64,000 nt of DNA. Origin: Streptomyces sp. SKN60. GTDB lineage: Bacteria; Actinomycetota; Actinomycetes; Streptomycetales; Streptomycetaceae. Each line of letters begins with the position of its first letter. Position 1 is the stretch's first letter. The DNA lies in assembly GCF_026236535.1 (NCBI RefSeq), contig NZ_JAHTMW010000027.1, positions 1 through 64,000 on the forward strand, in the 5' to 3' direction. Positions 8,461 to 16,680 of this stretch are shown piece after piece. The translations under genes and the position numbers were made by a program. The notes beneath the pieces are model-generated. The model was given only the letters and a program-made list of their open reading frames with translations. It ran no database searches and was not told the origin of the DNA.

Positions 8461-8506
8461 AGGTCAGTGGTTGGGCATGGTCGCGGGGAGGCCGGCGAGG
8501 ACGTAC

Positions 8507-9277
8507 CTATGTCACAGGCAGCCTGTAGCGCATCCGGTAACGGTGCGCAGCCTTCGTCATCAGTGTGACCTCGATCGGACGCCGGGCGTCGGAATAGACC
8601 ACTCGGAAGGCCACCAGTACGGGCATGTCCTTCGGGAGCTCCAGCGCCACGACTTCCTCCTCCGTCGGGATCTCTGACGACAGCTCGTCGACGAACTCGC
8701 GCGGGGGAAAACCCATGGAGTCGAGCAGCGCCGGAGTACCGCCGCGAATCCGCTTCTTCTCCAGGATGGCCGTGCCCTCGACCAGGCTCAGCGGGTAGTA
8801 CGACCTCGTGAGTTCGGTCGGCTCCTCGTCCAGGAAGAGAACCTGCTTACGAAGCGCAGCTCGCTCACCGTCCTCCAACTGCAGGGCCTCGGCCACCTCC
8901 TTCGGCGGGACGACGACCTCGACGGCAAGGAGCTGGGATCTGCCGACCTGCCGTCGTTTCGCGGCCTCGGACATCCAGGGGTAGGGCTCGCACGGCCCGG
9001 CCGGCCTCATGTAGGCGATCGGCTCGACGGACTGCTGCGCGTGCTGCCGTACGTATACGCCCTTGCCCGGGAGCCCTTCGAGGAGTCCCTCGGCCTTCAG
9101 TGCCTGGAGGGCCTTCTGGACGGTCGTGTTGGCCACGCCGCCGTACTGTTCCATCAGCTCGGCCGTCGAGCCCAGCTTGCTTCCCGGAGGGAGGTCACCG
9201 CGGGTGATCTGACGTCGTAGCTCCGCCGCGATCTTCTGGTGCGGCGATCTCGGATCTTTGAACTCCTTCGCCATCAC
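8507..9277 (-). CDS. GntR-family regulator with UTRA domain
   Basis: 256-residue HutC-subfamily repressor. The N-terminal winged helix (about residues 10-75) includes KIAAELRRQITRGDLPPGSKL and TVQKALQALKAEGLLEGLPGKG. The C-terminal UTRA ligand domain (about 95-250) includes RSYYPLSLVEGTAILEKKRI. Its start overlaps the stop of the upstream UTRA gene (GTGA; GTG at 9277 or the following ATG at 9274), so the two are coupled. Such pairs with divergent small genes are common on Streptomyces integrative elements, where they act as transfer or maintenance repressors. The ligand is unknown. The likely operator is the CTTAAG-type repeat cluster upstream of the pair. Confidence 0.9.
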   Translation of the reverse strand: MMAKEFKDPRSPHQKIAAELRRQITRGDLPPGSKLGSTAELMEQYGGVANTTVQKALQALKAEGLLEGLPGKGVYVRQHAQQSVEPIAYMRPAGPCEPYPWMSEAAKRRQVGRSQLLAVEVVVPPKEVAEALQLEDGERAALRKQVLFLDEEPTELTRSYYPLSLVEGTAILEKKRIRGGTPALLDSMGFPPREFVDELSSEIPTEEEVVALELPKDMPVLVAFRVVYSDARRPIEVTLMTKAAHRYRMRYRLPVT

Positions 9278-9819
9278 GCGCCCTGCTTTCCGAGCCGGTA
9301 CGTGAGGTGCCTGTCGGCCGGCATGGTCATCAGGGACGCCTCCATCGGTGTTCCGTCGGCGGTCCGCGTCAGGCGGAGCAGGTGAAGGACGGCGCCGCCC
9401 TCAGGCAGGCCCAAGTGCTCGCGCTCCTCGGTGGTGGCGAGGGCGGCACTCACGTCCTCGACGACCTCGGCGCCGGTGTACCCGAGCTCCTTGAGCAGGG
9501 TGACGGCGCCGCCGGGCACCTTGCCCGGTTCCGCCAGGGGCGTGCCTGCGGCGATGGCGACGGGGTAGTAGGAGTCGGCCAGCTCCACGGGCTGGTCGTC
9601 GAGGAGGATCAGCCGACGCCTGACGATCACGCGCTCGGAGGCGGACAACCGCAGGGCGGCGCGGACCGTGTCGGGGGCGTCCGCTTCGCCTGCCTGGAGG
9701 AGGCGTTGGCCGCCTCGGCGCCCACGGCGGGCGGCCTCATCGGTCCACGCGTCGCTCTGGCCGGGCTTGCGCGGGGCCAGGTATGGCGCGGTCTCGCTGA
9801 TCCATGCATCGCCCGACAT
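9274..9819 (-). CDS. UTRA-domain protein lacking the DNA-binding half
   Basis: 181-residue protein resembling only the ligand-binding half of a HutC-type GntR regulator: LADSYYPVAIAAGTPLAEP, then LKELGYTGAEVVEDVSAAL and TADGTPMEASLMTMPADRHL. No winged helix precedes it. The start is well supported by GGAGGTAGGAAC before the ATG, so it is not an artefact of a wrong start. It is co-translated with the complete GntR regulator downstream and may hetero-oligomerise with it or titrate its ligand; that is inference. Confidence 0.85.
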   Translation of the reverse strand: MSGDAWISETAPYLAPRKPGQSDAWTDEAARRGRRGGQRLLQAGEADAPDTVRAALRLSASERVIVRRRLILLDDQPVELADSYYPVAIAAGTPLAEPGKVPGGAVTLLKELGYTGAEVVEDVSAALATTEEREHLGLPEGGAVLHLLRLTRTADGTPMEASLMTMPADRHLTYRLGKQGA

Positions 9820-9879
9820 GTTCCTACCTCCGGCTCACTGTTGTCAGTGACCCTACTTGCTCACTCCCGCCAGAAAACT

Positions 9880-9922
9880 AACCTTAAGCACTTGCGACTT
9901 AAAGGCTGTTGCACTTAAGGTT
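9880..9922. promoter_or_regulatory. Divergent operator cluster (CTTAAGGTT elements)
   Basis: The 108-bp gap between divergent genes holds AACCTTAAG (9880-9888) and its exact inverse CTTAAGGTT (9914-9922), with a related ACTTAAAGG between (9897-9905). The right element contains the AAGG that serves as ribosome-binding site of the gene at 9928. GntR-type binding by the adjacent regulator is the natural inference. Confidence 0.6.
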
Positions 9923-9927
9923 ACGGC

Positions 9928-10074
9928 ATGGAAGCTACGGATGCTGACGAAGCGCAGCATGGTGTTCCCGTACCGCCGGAGGGCTTGAGCCCGGCTCTCC
10001 GAGCTCGTGCCGAAGTCGGGTGGCAGAAGTTCCTCGACCGGTGGTTCGCCGCCTGCGAGGAGTCCGAACGTTGA
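9928..10074 (+). CDS. Small hypothetical protein (48 aa)
   Basis: MEATDADEAQHGVPVPPEGL begins a 48-residue protein ending KFLDRWFAACEESER. An AAGG sits 7 bases before the ATG, and the next gene starts within its stop (TTGA). Acidic, no motif I recognise. Short genes like this often sit divergent from GntR repressors on Streptomyces mobile elements. Function unknown. Confidence 0.6.
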   Translation: MEATDADEAQHGVPVPPEGLSPALRARAEVGWQKFLDRWFAACEESER

Positions 10075-10325
10075 GCGCGCCGGGCGGCGAGGGCGGGGAT
10101 GGTCACCCCCTCCTTCGCCAGAGGGTTCGCGACATCGCCAGCCGTGGTGAAGGAGTGTTGACGGCCGTCGTTCACGAGTGGCACGGCGGCCGACTCCTGC
10201 GTATCGCCTACGTCCAGCCCGCCACCGGCGTCGCCTGGACGACGGCGGTCGACAACATCGGGCCCGCCCTGTGGAGTGAGGCATCGCCCGCCGAGGAACC
10301 GTCGGAAGGGGGTCCGGATTCATGA
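10071..10325 (+). CDS. Small hypothetical protein (84 aa)
   Basis: Starts at a TTG that overlaps the TGA of the preceding small gene (TTGA), giving an 84-residue product. The middle reads VVHEWHGGRLLRIAYVQPAT and GVAWTTAVDNIGPALW, a compact beta-rich stretch, followed by an acidic Glu/Pro tail. The coupling supports this start over a longer in-frame alternative from 10020. No family recognised; probably expressed with its neighbour under the GntR operator. Confidence 0.6.
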   Translation: MSAPGGEGGDGHPLLRQRVRDIASRGEGVLTAVVHEWHGGRLLRIAYVQPATGVAWTTAVDNIGPALWSEASPAEEPSEGGPDS

Positions 10326-10408
10326 CCCGCACGAGACGCAGGGGGCCTCGGCTGCCCGGGGCCGTGACCGAGGGGTGCGTGCCCTTTGCGGGCCGCCACG
10401 CACCGCCG

Positions 10409-10525
10409 TCACCCCAGTCGGCGGTACTTGCCCTGGTAGTACGTCAGCGCCCCCGAGGGCAGACCGACCGTCAGGACCCGACCCACCACCGGCGTGTGGT
10501 CACCGGCCACGAACCGGTTCTCCGT
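10409..10525 (-). pseudogene. 3' remnant of a flavin reductase gene
   Basis: About 37 codons with a natural stop read ENRFVAGDHTPVVGRVLTVG followed by a YYQGKYRRLG end. This matches the C-terminus of flavin-reductase-like (FMN-binding split-barrel) proteins, where GDHxxVxGxV and a final Y(R/H)xGxYRxL motif are typical. Similarity stops at about 10525, immediately before the TnpB-like element, and no remainder is found on the far side. The gene was therefore truncated before or by that insertion and is non-functional. Confidence 0.7.
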
Positions 10526-10529
10526 GCGG

Positions 10530-12557
10530 CTAATTTTGAAAGGAGGTGATGGCCATGAAGTGCGCCCAGACACAGCGGAAGTGCCGGGGGAAGAACAAGG
10601 CACCGAAATGGACCAAGCCCGATGACGGGATCGTGTCCGTGATGGTGCTGCCGCTGGCCGTCACCGACCCGGCAGACCGGGCCCGGCTGGAGACGTTGTT
10701 CGGTGCGATGTGGTCGGTCAAGCGGGCCGTCCAGCGCGACGCCCGCGCCAAGGTTGACGCGTACTGGGCCGCATTCCGCGAGCGGAACCAGCAGGGAGCG
10801 AAGGCCGTGCGGCAGCGACTCGGCCTGTCCCGTGAAGGCCTGGAGCGGTGCGCGTACAAGCATCTTGAGGATGCGGGGCATCTCAAACATCACGCTTCCA
10901 AGGCCCTGGCCATGCACATGGCCGACGAGGTGTGGAACGGCGTGCAGCGGCACCTGTTCGCCGATAGCACGGGAAGCCGCCACGGCCGCCCCCGCGTGGG
11001 TCGCTGGCACGACTTCACCCGGATTCCGGGCCGTGCCCGCTCCCACACCATCGTGAACAAGTGGGAGACCTTCCGCCTGGTCGGCACCTTCCACGGTCAT
11101 GCCACGACCTACGTCGACGGGGGCCGGCACGCCCTGATGCAGCCGCGCCGGATACCGGCACCGGCCAAGCCGGACGGCAGGATCCCCACCGGCAGGGGTG
11201 CTCGCAAAGCTAACTGGTGGGACCACACCGGCCCGCTCGCCGTGGTGTTCGCGGGCGGCCCGGACGGCAGGCGCGGTGACCTCGTCCTGCCCGTCCGCAT
11301 TCCCCAGGGACCGGGCCAGGCGGACCACGTACGGCACTTCCTTGAGGCTGACGACCGCTGGCACAAGGTGGACTTGGTACGCCGCCGCAAGTCCGGTGCG
11401 CCGGGCGGCTGGGCGTACGAGGCGCACCTGATGGTCCTCGGCCCCGGCTACGCCTCCCCGGCTGTCCGGCAGATGCGGCAGCGGGCCGCTGAGCTGGACC
11501 GGATCGGCGGGGTAGACGGCAACGTTTCGAACCTGTCCATCGTCTCCTTCCCCGCCGGCCCAGACCCCGCCGACGGTGCCCCGGCCTCGTCGGAGATCGT
11601 GCTGACCGATCAGGAGCGGGCGCGGCTGGAGCGGGAGGCGAAGAAGCGGCGGGGTCGGGCTCGGGCGCTGGAACGGTCGCGCCGGTCCACGAACACCGCG
11701 CAGTACGGGCTGTCCAAGCGGCAGGGCGCCCGCGCCGAGCGCCGGGCCGCTCAGGGTCTGAAGCCCAAGAAGGTCACGGTGCCGGGCGGCGCCCGCGATT
11801 CCCGGGCCGATGGGGTGCCGAAGCAGGCGTTTCGCCGCGACCGGCTGTCCAGCGGCTATCGGGAGCTGCGCGCCCGCCAGGCCGAAGCCGCCGCCTCAGC
11901 TGCCGAGTACCGGCGCCACCGCGCCCGTGCCGTGGCCCGCGACATCATCGCGGTCCATGGCCCCTACCTGACCGTGGAGGACTGCGACATCCGCACCTGG
12001 TACCGGCTGTGGGGCAAGCGCCTCTCCCAGACCACGCCGGGCATGTTGATCTCCGCCCTGGAGATCGAATGCAAGGCCGCCGGTGGCCGCCTGGTGCGTG
12101 CCTCCACCTGGTCCACCGCGCTGTCCCAGTACTGCCTGTGCGGGGAGCGCGCCACGAAGACCCTCCGCGACCGGGAACACAAATGCAGCGCCTGTGGTCT
12201 CGTCGGCAAACGAGATCTCGTCTCCGCCGCGTTGGCCGCGTTCGTGGACCTGGCCGACCCCGACGAGCCCAAGACCGCCCGGCTGAGCTCCGCCCGGTCG
12301 CGGCACGCACAGATCACGTACGGAGAAGGGCTGGAAGAGGCCCTGCGTGAGTCAACCACACCCTGCCAGAACGCCCCTCAGGGTGCTGGTCGCGTGGCAG
12401 TCCCGCGTCAGCACGGGACCTCTGCTCACCGAACCGCCGCACGACGGGACCGAGCGACCCCAGATGAGCCGCGCCACGTGCGCGACCACGCTGGGAAGCC
12501 CGGCACCCGAACGGCGTGCAGTCCGCAACACACCCTCTGGTGATGTACGGATCAAGT
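10530..12557 (+). mobile_element. TnpB-like element inserted between kinase and regulator genes
   Basis: Approximate bounds of an IS200/IS605-like unit carrying only the TnpB-type gene, with no TnpA. The left side abuts the flavin reductase remnant at an AT-rich step (TAATTTTGAAAGG). The right side abuts the stop codon of the response regulator. A short hairpin (CACC-ctct-GGTG) and GGATCAAG near 12533-12556 could be the right end. The ends are inferred, since this family makes no target duplication. Confidence 0.5.
10555..12543 (+). CDS. Large TnpB/Cas12-like RuvC nuclease (IS605 OrfB superfamily)
   Basis: 662 residues, far longer than a normal TnpB (about 400). The RuvC triad is placed as Asp321 (GGVDGNVSNLSIVSF), Glu475 (LTVEDCDIRTWY) and Asp554 (KRDLVSAALAAF). 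A zinc-ribbon insert lies between II and III: C527-x-C529, then C544-SA-C547, a CxC/CxxC variant. The ~310-residue N-terminal half is divergent and would hold the wedge and recognition lobes. A basic linker (residues ~360-430) and a ~90-residue low-complexity tail past RuvC-III are extra. The ribosome-binding site AAAGGAGGTGAT is a perfect 16S match and fixes the ATG. Known TnpBs are RNA-guided nucleases; whether this divergent one is remains inference. Confidence 0.82.
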   Translation: MKCAQTQRKCRGKNKAPKWTKPDDGIVSVMVLPLAVTDPADRARLETLFGAMWSVKRAVQRDARAKVDAYWAAFRERNQQGAKAVRQRLGLSREGLERCAYKHLEDAGHLKHHASKALAMHMADEVWNGVQRHLFADSTGSRHGRPRVGRWHDFTRIPGRARSHTIVNKWETFRLVGTFHGHATTYVDGGRHALMQPRRIPAPAKPDGRIPTGRGARKANWWDHTGPLAVVFAGGPDGRRGDLVLPVRIPQGPGQADHVRHFLEADDRWHKVDLVRRRKSGAPGGWAYEAHLMVLGPGYASPAVRQMRQRAAELDRIGGVDGNVSNLSIVSFPAGPDPADGAPASSEIVLTDQERARLEREAKKRRGRARALERSRRSTNTAQYGLSKRQGARAERRAAQGLKPKKVTVPGGARDSRADGVPKQAFRRDRLSSGYRELRARQAEAAASAAEYRRHRARAVARDIIAVHGPYLTVEDCDIRTWYRLWGKRLSQTTPGMLISALEIECKAAGGRLVRASTWSTALSQYCLCGERATKTLRDREHKCSACGLVGKRDLVSAALAAFVDLADPDEPKTARLSSARSRHAQITYGEGLEEALRESTTPCQNAPQGAGRVAVPRQHGTSAHRTAARRDRATPDEPRHVRDHAGKPGTRTACSPQHTLW

Positions 12558-12558
12558 C

Positions 12559-13236
12559 TTAGCTCTTCTCGAAGCGGAAGCCCACGCCCCGGACGGTGGA
12601 GATGTAGCGCGGGTTGGCCGCGTCGTCGCCCAGCTTCTTGCGCAGCCAGGAGATGTGCATGTCGAGGGTCTTGGTGGAGGACCACCAGGTGGTGTCCCAG
12701 ACCTCGCGCATCAGCTGGTCGCGGGTGACCACCCGGCCCGCGTCGCGGACCAGGACCCGCAGCAGGTCGAACTCCTTGGCGGTGAGCTGGAGCTCCTCGT
12801 CGCCCATCCAGGCGCGGTGCGACTCGACGTCGATCCGCACGCCGTGGGTGGTCGGTGCGGCGGCCGGCTCGGCGGCGCCGCGCCGCAGCAGGGCCCGGAC
12901 CCGGGCGAGCAGCTCGGCGAGCCGGAACGGCTTCGTCACGTAGTCGTCGGCGCCGGCGTCGAGGCCCACCACCGTGTCGACCTCGTCGGCGCGGGCGGTG
13001 AGCACCAGGATCGGCACCGTGTGCCCGTCGGCGCGCAGCCGGCGGGCGACCTCGAGTCCGTCCATGCCGGGCAGGCCCAGGTCGAGCACGACCAGGTCGA
13101 CCCCGCCCTTGAGTCCGGCGTCGAGCGCGGTGGGACCGTCCTCGCGGACCTCGACCTCGTATCCCTCCCGCCGCAGGGCGCGGGCCAGCGGTTCCGAGAT
13201 GGATGCGTCGTCCTCGGCGAGCAGTACACGGGTCAT
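12559..13236 (-). CDS. OmpR/PhoB-type response regulator
   Basis: 225 residues. The receiver domain (1-115) begins MTRVLLAEDDASISEPLARA and has phospho-acceptor Asp52 in VVLDLGLPGMDG, the switch Thr in VLTARAD and Lys in YVTKPFRLAELLARV. The C-terminal winged helix (~130-223) has RVVTRDQLMREVWDTTWWSS and ends RYISTVRGVGFRFEKS. It is the probable partner of the kinase downstream on the same strand; the TnpB-like element begins or ends only a few bases past the stop codon, so co-transcription with the kinase has been interrupted. Upstream lies a 434-bp gap shared with the divergent peptide transporter. Confidence 0.95.
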   Translation of the reverse strand: MTRVLLAEDDASISEPLARALRREGYEVEVREDGPTALDAGLKGGVDLVVLDLGLPGMDGLEVARRLRADGHTVPILVLTARADEVDTVVGLDAGADDYVTKPFRLAELLARVRALLRRGAAEPAAAPTTHGVRIDVESHRAWMGDEELQLTAKEFDLLRVLVRDAGRVVTRDQLMREVWDTTWWSSTKTLDMHISWLRKKLGDDAANPRYISTVRGVGFRFEKS

Positions 13237-13670
13237 GAGGTGATGGTAGTCCGCACCGGCGCGGTGCCGGGGCGTGATCCACAGGGGTGGACCATCCCCC
13301 TTTGATCTTGGTCTGGAATTTGCTCATGACCTTGGAATGAAGGAAGTTGGTTCCACGGTCACCTGTGATCCATCTCTCAAGTCCTTCCATATCCGGCAGT
13401 GTCGTGTCGTATGGTGTCGAGAGTTCTGTAGCGGTAAACGGGGACCTTTGGCCGGGTTGGTACGCCAGCACGCCAAGGGTCTCTTTTCTGCACGAGGCGG
13501 CCGTCGGCCGTCTCGAGGACAGTGAACGACCTGTGGGCCGGGTCCTACGACGCGCTGACGCGTCAGGGCGTGGATCCCGGAGGGGTGCGACCGCTCCCCG
13601 CCGGTGCCGGCCTCCCCCACCGGGCGCACCCCGCTCACGAAGCGCGCGTCCCGACAGAGCAAGGATCGAC
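13237..13670. other. 434-bp gene-free promoter region between response regulator and transporter
   Basis: No coding frame with family features. It is less GC-rich than its surroundings at 13280-13500. A perfect hairpin GACGCG-ctga-CGCGTC sits at 13549-13564 in the presumed transporter leader. The divergent promoters of the regulator gene and the POT transporter must lie here. The long leader on the transporter side could carry regulatory RNA, but I recognise no known riboswitch. Confidence 0.55.
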
Positions 13671-15191
13671 ATGGCGTCGAGCATGACGACGGCTTCGACC
13701 GGGATGCCCCGGTACCAGAAGACGTTCCTCGGGCACCCCCGAGGTCTGACCACCCTCTTCTTCACCGAGATGTGGGAGCGCTTCTCCTACTACGGCATGA
13801 GGGCCCTGCTGGTGTACTACCTGGTCTCCGGTGGCGTCGACGCCGCCAAGGGGAGCCAGGGCGGCGGTCTCGCCATGACGGCCGCGACGGCCACGGCGAT
13901 CTACTCCGTGTACGTGTCGATGGTCTATCTCATGGCCATGCCCGGCGGCTGGTTCGGTGACCGCGTGTGGGGCGCCCGCAAGACGGTCGCCATCGCCGGT
14001 TTCGTGATCATGGCCGGTCACATCTCCCTCGCCCTGCCGGGCCAGGCGATGTTCTTCGTGGGTCTGGCACTCGTCGCCGTGGGTTCGGGTCTGCTCAAGG
14101 CCAACATCTCGACGATGGTCGGCCACCTCTACAACGGCCCGGACGACCCGCGCCGTGACGGTGGCTTCACGCTCTTCTACATCGGCATCAACCTCGGCGC
14201 CTTCGTCTCGCCGCTGCTCATCGGCACGATCGGCAAGGAAGTCAACTGGCACGTGGGCTTCGCCCTCGCCGCCGTCGGCATGGGCCTCGGCCTCGCCGTC
14301 TTCCTCGCCTTCGGCAAGAGCCTGAACCCGAAGAGCAGCGAGGTCCCGAACCCGCTGTCCGCCGAGGAGCGCAGGAACGTCCTCGTCAAGGTCTGCCTGG
14401 TCCTGGTCGCCGCCGCCGTGTTCTACGGCGCGGTCGTCGCCCTCGGCCTGTACACCCTGAACTGGGCCCTGGTACCGCTGACCCTGGCCGGCCTGATCAT
14501 CCCGATCGCCGTCCTGGCCCGGATCAAGCGCGACAAGGACCTCGACAAGGCCGAGCAGTCCAAGGTCTCCGGCTACATCTGGTTCTTCGTCGCCGCCGCC
14601 GTCTTCTGGATGATCTACGACCAGGGTGGCTCGACCCTGTCGCTGTTCGCCGACGACAAGACCGCCGACTCCGTCTTCGGCCTCGGCTTCTCCGCCACCT
14701 GGTACCAGTCGCTGAACCCGCTCTTCGTGATGGCGCTCGCCCCGGTCTTCGCCTGGCTGTGGCTGTGGCTCGCCCGCCGCAACAAGGAGCCCAACACCAT
14801 CGTGAAGTTCGCGATGGGCATCGTCGCGGTCGGCGCGTCGTTCTTCATCTTCATCGTCCCGATGAACATGGCCGGTGACGGCACCCTGGTCTCCCCGATG
14901 TGGCTCGTCTCGATCTACATGATCCAGACCATCGGTGAGCTGTGCCTCTCCCCGGTCGGCCTCTCCGTCACCACGAAGATGGCGCCGAAGAAGTACGCCT
15001 CCCAGATGATGGGTGTCTGGTTCCTCGCCGTCACCGCCGGTGACTGCACCACCGGTCTGCTCTCCATCGCGGGCGTGGACCTCAACGGAACCGGGATCAT
15101 CGCGTTGCAGGCCACGCTGGCCGTGGTCGCCGGATTCGCGATCTACATGTACCGCAACAAGGTCCAGGCGCTGATGGGCGACGTCCACTGA
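13671..15191 (+). CDS. POT/PTR-family proton-dependent oligopeptide transporter
   Basis: 506-residue major-facilitator membrane protein of the peptide transporter (POT) family, importing di- and tripeptides with protons. It shows the signature FFTEMWERFSYYGMRALLVYYL near residues 28-48, the second family signature FTLFYIGINLGAF, and about 12-14 hydrophobic helices. I chose the ATG at 13671, preceded by AAGGA, because the upstream extension is unlike the family. It diverges from the response regulator across a long leader, and the nearby two-component system may control it. A strong bidirectional terminator follows. Confidence 0.93.
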   Translation: MASSMTTASTGMPRYQKTFLGHPRGLTTLFFTEMWERFSYYGMRALLVYYLVSGGVDAAKGSQGGGLAMTAATATAIYSVYVSMVYLMAMPGGWFGDRVWGARKTVAIAGFVIMAGHISLALPGQAMFFVGLALVAVGSGLLKANISTMVGHLYNGPDDPRRDGGFTLFYIGINLGAFVSPLLIGTIGKEVNWHVGFALAAVGMGLGLAVFLAFGKSLNPKSSEVPNPLSAEERRNVLVKVCLVLVAAAVFYGAVVALGLYTLNWALVPLTLAGLIIPIAVLARIKRDKDLDKAEQSKVSGYIWFFVAAAVFWMIYDQGGSTLSLFADDKTADSVFGLGFSATWYQSLNPLFVMALAPVFAWLWLWLARRNKEPNTIVKFAMGIVAVGASFFIFIVPMNMAGDGTLVSPMWLVSIYMIQTIGELCLSPVGLSVTTKMAPKKYASQMMGVWFLAVTAGDCTTGLLSIAGVDLNGTGIIALQATLAVVAGFAIYMYRNKVQALMGDVH

Positions 15192-15208
15192 CGCGTCCTC
15201 ACGCACGA

Positions 15209-15250
15209 GGCGGAGGCCGTCGCACCGATCCCGGTGCGGCGGCCTCCGCC
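15209..15250. terminator. Bidirectional terminator between transporter and surface-protein operon
   Basis: GGCGGAGGCCG...CGGCCTCCGCC with inner CGCACC/GGTGCG pairs form a long near-perfect stem around a short ATCC-type loop, followed by GTTTCCCCCC. It lies between convergent genes. Confidence 0.8.
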
Positions 15251-15276
15251 GTTTCCCCCCTCGCGCCGGACAGTCC

Positions 15277-16680
15277 CTAGCGCTTCAGCCGCGCCCACGG
15301 GGTGAACGTGAACACCGCGCCGCCGAGCAGGATCACCGTGCCGGCGACCAGGGCGAGGGCGTGCAGGGCACCGCCGTCGTCGGCGCCGGTGTCGGCGAGC
15401 CCGCCACCGCCGGAGCCGGAACCGCCGCCGGAGGAGGAGCCGGACGTGGTGGACGCGCCGCCGTCGCCGCTGCCGCCGGCCGCGCCGCCCGCCTGCTTCT
15501 CGGTGTCCAGGGTCAGCGAGGCCTGTACGGAGCCCTTGACCTCGCACGGGATGACGATCGGCGAGCCGCCGAGCGAGACGCTGATGGTCAGCTTGCCGGG
15601 GCTCAGCGTGGCCTTGCCGCTCGCGCCCGGCTTGTAGGTGCCGGTCATGTCGGTCAGGTCGACCGGCTTGCCCGCCTCCAGGGGCTCGGGGTTGGGCGCG
15701 CCGGTGACGGTGACCGTGCCGCTGTCCGCGCCGCCGATCTTCACCGCCATCGAGGGCTTGAGGGCGCCCTTGGGGAGGGCGGCCGGGCTGTTCATGACGC
15801 CCTTGGCGGTCTTGACGGTGAGGGCGTAGGAGCCGCCGTTCTTCTTGGCGTTGATGGTCACCTTCGAGTTGATGGACGCCGGGCCGGGGGCCTGGCAGGC
15901 GAAGGCGACGGAGACCTCCTTGCCGGGGAAGTCGGTCTGCCCGCCGGAACCGCCGGAGGTGGTGGTGCCGCCGCCGGACGTGGTGGTGGACCCGCCCGAG
16001 GTGGTGGTGCCGCCGCTGGTGGTCGTACCGCCACTCGTCGTCGTACCACCGCTGGTCGTCGTGCCACCGCTCGTGGTCGTACCGCCGGACGAGGAGCCGC
16101 CGCCGGACGAGGAGCCGCCACCGCCGTCCGTCACCTTGATCGTGGCGCCGACCGCGACCGTCTCCTTCGGGGAGCACTTGGTGTCCGTCGACATCGGCTT
16201 GGAGACGTTGATCGTGTACTTGTCCGGCGTCAGCGTGATCTCGCCCGCCTTCTCCAGCTTCAGCTTGCCCTTCATGTCCGGCAGGACCATCGGGCTGTTC
16301 TTCGGGATCGGCGGGTTCTGCCGGGGGCCCTCCATGGCCAGCGTGCCGCTCGCCGCGCCGCCGATCCTGATCACGCCGGTCGGCTTCACGGTGTCCTTGT
16401 CGAGGTCGAGGATGTCCGGGTTCTTGGACGCGGCCTCGACCGTCTTCCAGACGACCTCGACCTCGTCGCCGACCTTGGCCTCGGCGGGCGCGGTGATCTG
16501 CACCTTGGTGGTGCCCTGGACCGGCGGGAGGCCGGAGATGGCGGGCGGGATGCACTCGGTCTTGTACGAGACCTCCGCCGCCAGGGCGGGTGCGGCGGTC
16601 AGCAGGATCCCCGCCCCGCCGAGGATCAGCGCGACGCCCGTCGCACCGATCCTCCGTGTCGTCGTGCGTGTCGTACTCAC
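15277..16680 (-). CDS. Secreted, sortase-anchored two-domain surface protein with LAXTG signal
   Basis: 467 residues. A signal peptide (residues 1-35, ending APALAAE) precedes two copies of a ~150-residue beta-rich domain. Each copy has one Cys near its start and one near its end and a conserved GGA(A/D)SG turn. They are separated by a flexible linker of five or six TTTSGG units and Ser/Gly runs (about residues 190-245). The C-terminus carries LADTG, a hydrophobic helix and WARLKR, matching the LAXTG signal read by Streptomyces class E sortases. Domain 2 resembles the single domain of the first gene of this operon. The GTG start overlaps the upstream stop (GTGA). Binding partner and role unknown. 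Confidence 0.85.
   Translation of the reverse strand: MSTTRTTTRRIGATGVALILGGAGILLTAAPALAAEVSYKTECIPPAISGLPPVQGTTKVQITAPAEAKVGDEVEVVWKTVEAASKNPDILDLDKDTVKPTGVIRIGGAASGTLAMEGPRQNPPIPKNSPMVLPDMKGKLKLEKAGEITLTPDKYTINVSKPMSTDTKCSPKETVAVGATIKVTDGGGGSSSGGGSSSGGTTTSGGTTTSGGTTTSGGTTTSGGTTTSGGSTTTSGGGTTTSGGSGGQTDFPGKEVSVAFACQAPGPASINSKVTINAKKNGGSYALTVKTAKGVMNSPAALPKGALKPSMAVKIGGADSGTVTVTGAPNPEPLEAGKPVDLTDMTGTYKPGASGKATLSPGKLTISVSLGGSPIVIPCEVKGSVQASLTLDTEKQAGGAAGGSGDGGASTTSGSSSGGGSGSGGGGLADTGADDGGALHALALVAGTVILLGGAVFTFTPWARLKR

Noticed and set aside
8383..12558. Complete integrative conjugative element
   Set aside because: GntR pair and small genes hint at an element, but no integrase, Rep, Tra protein or att duplication is seen.
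15950..16110. Regular short repeats resembling a CRISPR or minisatellite
   Set aside because: They encode the TTTSGG linker of the surface protein in frame; no spacers. No CRISPR array was seen anywhere in the window.
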